This document shows, piece after piece, positions 52,635-62,500 of a stretch of 64,000 nucleotides of DNA; positions within the stretch are counted from its first letter, which is position 1; every line of letters begins with the position of its first letter. The notes beneath the pieces are model-generated. The model worked only from the letters and a program-made list of their open reading frames with translations, made no database searches and had not been told where the DNA came from. Both the position numbers and the translations under genes were made by a program. Source of the DNA: an uncultured Flavobacterium sp. (GTDB lineage: Bacteria > Bacteroidota > Bacteroidia > Flavobacteriales > Flavobacteriaceae); NCBI RefSeq assembly GCF_937876455.1, contig NZ_CALFIG010000254.1, forward strand, positions 1 through 64,000, read 5' to 3'.

Positions 52635-53561
52635 TTGAAAACAATAGATATTATTTGTATTGGAGAAGTGCTCATCGACTGTATTGGTCATAAAGTGGAT
52701 ACATCCATTTGTCAAACAAAAAACTACCATAGATTTTTGGGAGGTTCGCCCACGAATGTGGCTGTGAATGCATCAAAACTTGGCTTGAACTCCTTGCTTG
52801 TAGCTACTTGTGGCAAAGATGGTTTCGGAGACTACATTGTTGAAAAATTACAAAAAAATGGAGTAGATTGTTCCTCTTTACGACAAGACGAAACACATCC
52901 AACATCTGTAATTTTTGTTTCCAAATCTACAACGACACCAGACTTTGTTGCTTATAGACAAGCTGATGCCCAAATTTTGGAGTCGCAAGTGGCAGAGGAA
53001 AAACTTAAGCAGGCTAAAATTTTTCATACGACCTGTTTTGCGCTGAGTAAAAATCCAGCGCAACAAACAATATTAACATTGGCTAAAAAAGCGCAATCAT
53101 TGGGTTTACAAACAAGTATTGATATTAATTATGCTGAAAAAATATGGCCCAATAAGGAAGAAGCTAAAGCAGTAATTGCATCCTATTTGCAAACAAACCC
53201 AATCGTAAAATTAAGCGAAGATGATTGTTTAAGATGGTTTGGGGAAGAAAAAACAGACGCCTTTATATTTAATTATTTTCATAGTTTAGGCGCACAATTA
53301 ATTTGCTTCACAAAAGGCAAAAAGGGAGTGGTGGTTTCAGAGGAAGGAAAGCAACCTTATGTGCAACCTGCACTAGCTATTGATGAAATTAAAGATGCAA
53401 CAGGCGCAGGAGATGCGTTTTGGACAGGATTTTTATATAGCCAAATTTTTAAAAAATCTTTAGACGAAAGCGTTGCGCTTGCTCAAAAATTAGCTGCAAT
53501 TAAACTCCAAAGTGTTGGTAAGCTGCCTGAAGATTTTACGATAGAAGATTTGGTATTTTAA
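52635..53561 (+). CDS. PfkB-family sugar kinase, predicted fructokinase
   Basis: This 308-residue kinase starts KTIDIICIGEVLIDCIG, has the sugar-binding GGSPTNVAVNASKLG near residue 37 and the ATP/anion-hole signature DATGAGDAFWTGFLYS near residue 254 with the catalytic aspartate. It belongs to the ribokinase/PfkB family, most like fructokinases. It would phosphorylate the fructose released by the glycosidase, so that both products enter glycolysis. The start is a TTG at 52635, 13 bp after the glycosidase stop; no ATG fits. Confidence 0.9.
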   Translation: MKTIDIICIGEVLIDCIGHKVDTSICQTKNYHRFLGGSPTNVAVNASKLGLNSLLVATCGKDGFGDYIVEKLQKNGVDCSSLRQDETHPTSVIFVSKSTTTPDFVAYRQADAQILESQVAEEKLKQAKIFHTTCFALSKNPAQQTILTLAKKAQSLGLQTSIDINYAEKIWPNKEEAKAVIASYLQTNPIVKLSEDDCLRWFGEEKTDAFIFNYFHSLGAQLICFTKGKKGVVVSEEGKQPYVQPALAIDEIKDATGAGDAFWTGFLYSQIFKKSLDESVALAQKLAAIKLQSVGKLPEDFTIEDLVF

Positions 53562-53611
53562 GTAGAGTCAAAAGTATTTCATTAATTCTTTTCTTATTTC
53601 ATTGCTTCTTT

Positions 53612-53619
53612 TATCTTTG
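53612..53619 (+). promoter_or_regulatory. -7 box upstream of maeB
   Basis: TAtcTTTG is a perfect -7 match 23 nt before the ATG at 53643. It separates maeB, ruvA and sprA from the sugar locus. No clear -33 box is seen. Confidence 0.5.
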
Positions 53620-53642
53620 TAAGTTGATAGAATTGTAAGTAT

Positions 53643-55931
53643 ATGCAAAATAACAATAAGAGAAGAGAAGCACTTTTATATCACGCAAAGCCTACACCGG
53701 GTAAAATTCAGGTAGTGCCAACAAAAAAGTATGCTACACAAAGGGATTTGTCATTAGCTTATTCACCAGGTGTGGCAGAGCCTTGTTTAGAAATTGCAAA
53801 AGACGTAAATAATGTATATAAATATACAGCAAAAGGTAATTTAGTAGCTGTTATCACAAACGGAACGGCGGTTTTAGGTTTAGGAGACATTGGTCCAGAA
53901 GCTTCAAAACCCGTAATGGAAGGAAAAGGGTTATTGTTTAAAATCTTTTCTGATATTGATGTTTTTGACATTGAAGTAGGAACAAAAGATATTGAAGAAT
54001 TCATTGCAACAGTAAAAAATATTGCGCCCACTTTTGGAGGCATTAATTTAGAAGATATTAAAGCTCCCGAATCTTTTGAAATAGAAAGAAGACTCGTTGA
54101 AGAATTGGATATTCCTATCATGCACGATGATCAACACGGAACAGCGATTATCTCTTCGGCGGCATTATTAAATGCATTAGAATTAGCACAAAAAGACATT
54201 TCTAAAGTTAAAGTGGTTATTTCGGGCGCAGGTTCGGCAGCATTGGCATGTGCTAATTTATACGCACTTTTAGGTGTCAAAGAAGAAAACGTGTACATGT
54301 TTGATGTAAATGGTTTGCTTACCACTTGCAGAGAAGACATTTCAGACTTACAAAAACACTATGCAAAATCATGCGATCCTGCTCCATTAAGCGAAATGAT
54401 TAAAGGTGCAGATGTGTTTTTAGGGCTTTCTGTAGGGAACATTTTAACCCCAGAAATGTTGTTAACCATGGCAAATGACCCTATTGTTTTTGCAATGGCT
54501 AATCCAGTCCCAGAAATAGATTATAATGTTGCTATAAACACGCGCGAGGATATTATTATGGCTACAGGCCGTTCAGATTACCCTAATCAGGTTAATAATG
54601 TATTAGGATTCCCTTATATTTTTAGAGGCGCATTAGACGTTAGAGCAAAGAAAATTAACGAAGCTATGAAAATGGCTGCGGTTCATGCTTTAGCCGAGCT
54701 AGCTAAAACGCCAGTTCCAGAGCAAGTAAATATTGCTTATGGAGAGAAAAAATTAATTTTTGGTAGGGATTATATCATTCCTAAGCCATTTGATCCAAGG
54801 TTAATTTCAACTATTTCTCCTGCGGTCGCTAAAGCGGCTATTGCATCAGGGGTAGCACAATATGAAATTCAAGATTGGGATAAATATGCCGATGAATTAT
54901 TAGAACGTTTAGGGGCAGATAATAAAATTGTAAAATTGCTTACAAATCGAGCTAAAACAGATCCTAAACGCATAGTTTTTGCAGAGGCAGATCATTTAGA
55001 TGTGTTAAAAGCGGCTCAAATTGTTCAGGAGGAAGGTATTGGTTTCCCAATATTACTCGGAAATCTTGAAATCATACAAGAATTAAAAGAAGAAATTGGT
55101 TTTGATGCTGATGTCCCAATTATCGACCCAAAATCAAAAGAAGAGGACAAACGCAGAGAAAAATATGCGCAATATTTTTGGAAAACAAGACAACGAAGAG
55201 GAATATCTTTATTAGATGCTCAAAAATGGATGCGTGAACGTAATTATTTTGCCTCAATGATGGTAAATACGGGTGATGCAGATGCTTTAGTTACGGGTTA
55301 TTCTAGAAGTTATCCAAATGTGGTTAAACCTGTAATGCAATTAATAGATAAGCAACAAGGTGTAGGCAGAATTGCCACAACAAACATCATGAATACGAAG
55401 CGTGGACCTTTGTTTTTATCAGATACGGCTATTAATCCTAATCCAAGCGCTGAAGATTTGGCCAAGATTGCATTAATGACAGCAAAAACAGTTAGAATGT
55501 TTGGAATTGAACCTGTTATTGCGATGATTTCGTTTTCAAATTTTGGTTCTTCGTCAGACGATAGTCCAATTAAAGTGAGACAAGCAGTTAAATACTTACA
55601 TGATAATCATCCAGAGTTAATTGTTGATGGAGAAATTCAAACCGATTTTGCTTTAAATCCTGATATGCTTAAAAGTAAGTTTCCATTTTCAAAATTAGCG
55701 AATAAAAAAGTAAACACGCTGATTTTTCCTAATCTAGATGCGGCTAATATTACCTATAAAATGCTTAAAGAATTAGACAAAGTCGTTTCTATTGGGCCAA
55801 TTATGCTAGGATTAGAAAAACCAGTTCATATTTTTCAATTAGGAGCAAGTGTAGAAGAAATGGTAAACATGGCTGCAGTTGCTGTAGTTGATGCACAAGA
55901 AAAAAATAAAAAACAACATCAAAAAGCTTAA
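53643..55931 (+). CDS. maeB: NADP-dependent malic enzyme, MaeB type
   Basis: This 762-residue protein fuses a malic enzyme (1 to about 430) to a phosphotransacetylase-like domain (about 440-762). SLAYSPGVAEPCLEIAKDVN, IMHDDQHGTAIISSAALLNA and VISGAGSAALACANL cover the active site and NADP-binding part. The C-terminal domain has RIVFAEADHLDVLKAAQI and lacks clear evidence of catalytic activity; in MaeB it is regulatory, responding to acetyl-CoA. It turns malate into pyruvate, CO2 and NADPH. ruvA follows after 5 bp. Confidence 0.96.
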   Translation: MQNNNKRREALLYHAKPTPGKIQVVPTKKYATQRDLSLAYSPGVAEPCLEIAKDVNNVYKYTAKGNLVAVITNGTAVLGLGDIGPEASKPVMEGKGLLFKIFSDIDVFDIEVGTKDIEEFIATVKNIAPTFGGINLEDIKAPESFEIERRLVEELDIPIMHDDQHGTAIISSAALLNALELAQKDISKVKVVISGAGSAALACANLYALLGVKEENVYMFDVNGLLTTCREDISDLQKHYAKSCDPAPLSEMIKGADVFLGLSVGNILTPEMLLTMANDPIVFAMANPVPEIDYNVAINTREDIIMATGRSDYPNQVNNVLGFPYIFRGALDVRAKKINEAMKMAAVHALAELAKTPVPEQVNIAYGEKKLIFGRDYIIPKPFDPRLISTISPAVAKAAIASGVAQYEIQDWDKYADELLERLGADNKIVKLLTNRAKTDPKRIVFAEADHLDVLKAAQIVQEEGIGFPILLGNLEIIQELKEEIGFDADVPIIDPKSKEEDKRREKYAQYFWKTRQRRGISLLDAQKWMRERNYFASMMVNTGDADALVTGYSRSYPNVVKPVMQLIDKQQGVGRIATTNIMNTKRGPLFLSDTAINPNPSAEDLAKIALMTAKTVRMFGIEPVIAMISFSNFGSSSDDSPIKVRQAVKYLHDNHPELIVDGEIQTDFALNPDMLKSKFPFSKLANKKVNTLIFPNLDAANITYKMLKELDKVVSIGPIMLGLEKPVHIFQLGASVEEMVNMAAVAVVDAQEKNKKQHQKA

Positions 55932-55936
55932 TTCTG

Positions 55937-56518
55937 ATGATTGCACACATACAAGGAAGATTAGTTGAAAAAACACCTACGCACGTAGTGATTGATTGTG
56001 GAGGAGTAGGGTATCATATTAATATTTCTTTACATACCTATTCGCAGCTAGGAGACGCTGAAAATTGTAAATTGTTTACTTTTTTACAAATTAAGGAAGA
56101 CGCTCATTCTTTATACGGTTTTGCAGAAAAAAAAGAACGAGAATTGTTTAAATTATTGCTTTCTGTATCGGGAGTAGGAGCAAGCACTGCGCGTACTATG
56201 TTGTCTTCTTTAGCGCCAGAGCATATCATTCAGTCTATTGCTTCTAATGATGTTGGGACGATTCAATCTATAAAAGGAATTGGAGCAAAAACCGCTCAAA
56301 GGGTAATCTTAGATTTGAAAGATAAAGTAATAAAATTGTATCAAATTGAAGAAATTTCAGACACTTCATACAATACAAATAGAGAAGAAGCGTTATCTGC
56401 ATTAGAAGTTTTAGGTTATGTGAGAAAAAATGCCGAGAAAGTAATAGAAAAAATTTGTATTGAACAGCCTGATGCATCAGTTGAAGAATTAATAAAACAA
56501 GCTTTAAAAGCCTTATAA
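55937..56518 (+). CDS. ruvA: Holliday junction DNA helicase subunit RuvA
   Basis: This 193-residue protein forms the tetramer that holds the four-way junction for RuvB. It starts MIAHIQGRLVEKTPTHVVID, has an acidic-pin region and two helix-hairpin-helix motifs (LLLSVSGVGASTARTML and IQSIKGIGAKTAQRVILDL), and ends with the flexible domain III (EALSALEVLGYVRKNAEKVI) that binds RuvB. It is squeezed between maeB (5 bp) and sprA (2 bp), so all three are probably on one transcript. Confidence 0.97.
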   Translation: MIAHIQGRLVEKTPTHVVIDCGGVGYHINISLHTYSQLGDAENCKLFTFLQIKEDAHSLYGFAEKKERELFKLLLSVSGVGASTARTMLSSLAPEHIIQSIASNDVGTIQSIKGIGAKTAQRVILDLKDKVIKLYQIEEISDTSYNTNREEALSALEVLGYVRKNAEKVIEKICIEQPDASVEELIKQALKAL

Positions 56519-56520
56519 AT

Positions 56521-59500
56521 TTGAAAGAAAGAATTTCATATAGATTAAAATTAGTAAGTTTAATTGCTTTATTGTTTAGTGGCTTTGTTGTTTCTGCGCA
56601 AAATATTCCCACTACTCCTAAAGATACCATTAAAACAGGTTCGTCTGTAGGGCAACTTAGTTTGCCTAATCCTAAGAGTATTTTAGAAGGATATACCTAT
56701 GATCCTGTATCAGACAGATATATTTATACTCAATCTGTGGATGGATTTTCAATAAATTACCCTTTAATTTTAACTCCAGCTGAATACGAGAAATTAGCTT
56801 TAAAAGAATCGGTTAGAAAATATTTCCAACAAAAAACATCTGCATTAGATGGTAAAAAAGAAGGAACAGCCGAAGCTAAGCGAAATTTATTGCCTAAATA
56901 TTATGTGAATTCTAAATTTTTCGAAGCCATTTTTGGTGGCAATTCTATAGATATTAAACCCACAGGTACCGTTGAGGTAGACTTAGGTGTGCGTTATACC
57001 AAACAAGATAATCCTTCTTTTTCACCTCGAAATAGAAGAAACATAGCTTTTGATTTTAATCAACGCATTTCCATGGGATTACAAGGAAAAGTAGGAACAC
57101 GAATGAATGTTAATATTAATTATGATACGCAGTCTACTTTTGCTTTCCAAAATTTGTTAAAATTAGATTATGCTCCTACCGAAGATGATATTTTACAAAA
57201 AATAGAAGTTGGAAATGTAAGTTTTCCATTGTCAAATTCATTAATACGAGGTGCGCAAAGTTTATTTGGTGTAAAAGCACAATTTAAGTTTGGTAAAACT
57301 ACGGTAACAGGAGTCTTCTCAGAACAGAAATCACAAACAAAATCTATAACTTCACAAGGTGGAGGAACGATTCAAGAATTTGATTTTTTTGCATTAGATT
57401 ATGATGCAGATAAACACTACTTCTTGTCACAATATTTTAGAAATAATTATGATAAAGCATTAAGAAATTATCCAATTATTGATTCTCGTGTACAAATTAC
57501 ACGTTTAGAAGTTTGGATAACAAATAGACAAAATCGTGTTTCACAAACAGACAACAATTTAAGAAACATAATTGCCTTACAAGATTTAGGTGAAGCCCAA
57601 CTCATAGGGATGCCAGATAGTGAAGTTATTGGTGTAGATTTAGGTGCATTTCCAACATTTGTAAACGTTCCTCCAAATTCATATGCAGACAATAAAAACA
57701 ATAAGTTTGATCCCGGTCAAATAGGTTCCAACTTTTTAAATGCAAATATTAGAGAAATTGCGACAGCAAGTACCGGATTTACTATTTCGGGCATGAATGA
57801 AGGACAAGACTACTCTAAACTAGAAAACGCTCGAAAATTAGCGACTACCGAATATACATTTCATCCACAATTAGGATATTTATCTTTAAATCAAAGATTA
57901 CAAAATGATGAGGTATTGGCGGTAGCCTATCAATATACCGTTGGAGGTGAAGTATATCAAGTGGGTGAATTTGCAAATGATGGCGTAGAATCTACACAAG
58001 TAGATCCTGCAGGAGTACCTACTACCCAAGCTTTGATTTTAAAAATGTTAAAAGGGAATCTAGTAGCTGTAAATGAACCAGTTTGGGATTTGATGATGAA
58101 AAATATTTATCAAATACCAGGCGGAAATCAATTACAACAACAAGATTTTAAATTTAATATTCTCTATCAAGATCCATCACCGCTTAATTACATTTCGCAA
58201 TCAGGAATAGATCCATTACCTGCAGATGTAGAAAATACGCCATTATTACGTGTGCTCAATGTTGATAGATTAAATTATACGAATGATCCACAACCACATG
58301 GCGATGGTTTTTTTGACTTTTATCAAGGAATAACAGTAGACGCACAACATGGTAGAATTATTTTCACAACAGTTGAGCCATTTGGTAAACATTTGTTTAA
58401 CAAATTAGATTTAACCACTTTAGCAGAGGATTATGACAACCCTTTGACCTATAATTCTAACCAAGAAAAGTATGTTTTTAGAACACTATATAAATCTACT
58501 CAAGCAGCGGCATTACAAGAAAGTGCAAAAAATAAATTTAAATTTAAAGGGAGTTTTAAATCAACTGGTGGAGACGGAATACCTTTGGGCGCATTTAATG
58601 TACCACAAGGTAGTGTTGTGGTAACAGCAGGCGGAAGAACTTTAGTAGAAGGTGTTGATTATACCGTAAATTATCAGGCGGGAAGAGTCAATATTTTAGA
58701 TCCCGCATTATTAGCTTCTAATACTCCTATACAAGTGTCGTTAGAAAATAATTCTGTTTTTGGTCAGCAAACAAAAAGATTTTATGGAATTAATGTAGAG
58801 CATAAATTTAATGATAAATTCTTACTAGCAGGGACATTCTTGAAAATGAGTGAAAGACCATTTACACAAAAAGCGGATTATAATCAAGAATCAGTTAATA
58901 ATACTATTATTGGATTTAATACAAACTTTTTTACAGAATTACCTTTCTTAACACGTTTGGCCAATAAGTTGCCAAACGTAGAAACGGAAGTGCCTTCAAA
59001 TTTATCCTTTAGAGGCGAATTTGCTTATTTATTTCCAAATGCACCTAAAGCAGCTAGTTTTAATGGCGAACCCACTACTTATATTGATGATTTTGAAGGT
59101 TCACAATCAAATATTGATTTAAAATCGCCTTTGTCATGGACTTTAGCAAGTGTCCCAGTAGGTTTTGGAGGAGAATTTCCAGAAGGAATGCTAGATTATG
59201 GGTATAAAAGAGCTAAATTATCTTGGTATGCAATTGACCCTGTATTTTATACACAAGCTCCAGCAGGTATAGATAATAATGATTTGTCTTCCAATAAAAC
59301 GCGACGCATTTTTAGCCAAGAACTTTTTCCAAATGTTAATATAGCTCAAGGACAAACAAATGTTATCAGCACATTAGATTTAACCTATTACCCAAGAGAA
59401 AGAGGGCCTTACAATTACAATCCAACTGTTGCACCAAATGGTCAGTTTTCACCTACTGCTGCCCCAACTAATTGGGGAGGAATCATGCGCGCTATAAATA

Positions 59501-62500
59501 CGACAAATTTTGAACAAGCAAATGTAGAGTATGTGCAATTTTGGATGTTAGACCCTTATGTAGGTAATCCAGGAGATACAGAAACACCAACTAACACAGG
59601 AACACTAACCTTGAATTTAGGTGAAATAAGTGAAGATGTATTAAAAGACGGAAGAAAATTATACGAAAACGGATTGCCAGAAAGCGGAGGCATTCAACCA
59701 ACAATTGCATCAAACTGGGGAAAAGTTCCAGCGTCTCAATCATTGATTTATGCCTTTGATACTAATGAAGCAAACAGACAAGTACAAGACGTGGGCCTTA
59801 ATGGTTTAAATGATGGAGAAGAACGTATAAAATATCCTGATTTTGCAGGTAATCCAGACCCTTCTGCAGATAATTATGAGTATTATTTAAACACAACTGG
59901 AGATGTATTGCAACGCTATAAAAACTATAATGGTGTAGAAAATAATTCCCCTACAAATGTTACAGATACAAATAGAGGAAATACAACATTGCCAGACGTT
60001 GAAGACATTAATAGGGACAATACAATGAACACTATTAATGCCTATTATAAGTTTAACGTACCTATTGCGCCAAATCCACAAATTGGTCAAAATTATGTAG
60101 CAGATATTAGGGAAACGACGCAAACAATGGCGAATGGTCAAACTACAACGGCCAGATGGATACAATATAAAATCCCAATTTTAGAAGCAACGGCAGCAAA
60201 TATTGAAGGACCTATAACTGATTTTAGAACCATTCGTTTTATGAGAATGTTTTTAACTGGGTTTAACGAAGATATTACGCTTCGTTTTGGGACACTTGAT
60301 TTAGTAAGAGGTGAATGGCGAAGATACACAAACACTATGGATGTCACAGACCCTACAATCGTAGATGACAATACAGGCTTTGACGTAGTGGCAGTTAATA
60401 TTCAAGAAAACGGAAACAGAGCACCAATAAATTATGTAACACCACCTGGAGTGGTTAGAGAACAATTATATAATAACAATACGGTTATTAATCAAAATGA
60501 GCAATCATTATCATTAAGAGTATATAAAAAAGATCCCAATTCACCCGATTTAGGAGGGTTAGAAAAAGGAGATGCGCGTTCTGTATTTAAAAATGTAAGT
60601 GTAGATATGCGTCAGTATAAAAAATTAAGAATGTTTTTGCATGCTGAGGCTTTGCAACCACCCACAGAGACACAACCGTTACAAGATGACCAAATGGTTG
60701 CCTTTATTCGTTTAGGAAATGATTTCACAGATAATTTTTACCAAATAGAGATGCCATTAAAGCTCAGTCCTTTTGGAGATAATTCACCAAATGCTGTTTG
60801 GCCAGCCGAAAATGAAATTGAAGTACCTCTTTCATTATTAACCCAATTAAAAAGTTTGAAACTAGCAGGAGATCCGTCCATTGTACCTGATGTAAATGGC
60901 ATTGGATTTTTAAATGAAAGCGTACTAGGATCTGCTAATGATAGAATGAATATAGGTATAAAAGGAAATCCAAATTTCGGCTTAGTACGTACATTAATGG
61001 TTGGAGTAAAAAATCCAAATTCAAATGACCCAATTCGTGGTGAAGTTTGGTTTAATGAACTTCGTATGTCTGATATGGATAACAAAGGTGGATATGCAGC
61101 GGTAGCAAATTTAGATTCAAATATTGCCGATTTAGCTACTGTTTCTGCAACAGGTAAAATGAGTACCATTGGATTTGGTTCAATTGAACAAGGTCCAAAT
61201 GAAAGAAGTAGAGAAAATTTGAAACAATATGATTTGGTGACTAATTTAAATATTGGAAAATTATTACCTAAAAAATGGAAAATAACCTTGCCTTTTAACT
61301 ATGCGGTCGGAGAGCAATTTATTACCCCAAAATATGATCCATTGTATCAAGATATTGAACTAAACCAAATTTTAGCTGCGGCACCTACAGAAGCTAGAAG
61401 AAGTGAAATTACAAATAGAGCAATCGATTACACAAAACGCTCAAGCATTAATTTTATAGGTGTAAAGAAAGAAAAAGGAGAAGGAAAAAAACAACATTTT
61501 TACGATATAGAAAACCTTACTTTTTCGTATTCATTTAATGAAATGAAACACCATGATTTTCAAATTGAGAGTCTTGTAGACCAACAACAAAAAACAGCTG
61601 TTGATTATGCTTATGCATTTAAACCACTTGCTTTTGAACCGTTTAAGAAAAGTAAATTCTTCAAAAAAAGTGGGTATTATAAAATGCTTGCAGATTTGAA
61701 TTTTAACTTATTACCAAGCACACTTTCTTTTAGTTCAAATATTATTAGACAGTTTAATAGACAACAATTTAGACTAGTTGATGTTCAGGGAATTGGCTTA
61801 GATCCGTTGTATAGAAGAAACTATTTCTTTAATTACCAATATGGGTTTAATTTTCCAATCACAAAAGCATTAAAAGTAAATTATACCGCTGCTAATTCAA
61901 ATATCGTTCGAAATTATTTTGACGCTACGAATACACCTATTGATAATTTAGATATTTGGCATGACTACTGGAATATTGGAACACCAAATACACATAATCA
62001 GCAAATTACGGTAAATTATGATTTGCCTATAAATAAAATTCCAGCTTTGTCATTTGTTAAGTCTTCCTATATTTATACCGGAGATTTTAGTTGGCAACGT
62101 TCTTCTGATGCTTTTGCAACATTTCAAACGGTAGACGGAACGGTTTATCAATTAGGAAATACGATACAAAACGCAGGTTCACATAAATTAAATGCTACGT
62201 TAAATATGGATGCATTTTATAAATATATTGGACTCACAGCGAAGAAGCAACAGAAAGCCACCCCTCCTAAAAAAACACCACCAAAACCAGGTGAAAAATT
62301 AGCACCTGCACCTGCCAAATTAGCTCCGTCAGATGATAGAAATGTATTTTCTAAGTTTGTTATAGGACTAGTAACAAGTGTAAAAAACATTCAAGCTAAT
62401 TATACTGAAAATGGTGGAACAATGTTGCCAGGTTATTTGCCAGGACTTGGATTTTTCGGCACATCTAAACCTACATTAGGCTTTGTTTTTGGAGACCAAG

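Noticed and set aside
59887..61169. Several minus-strand frames opposite sprA
   Set aside because: They are shadows of a long, well-supported coding sequence, with no start context and cysteine-rich, non-homologous products.
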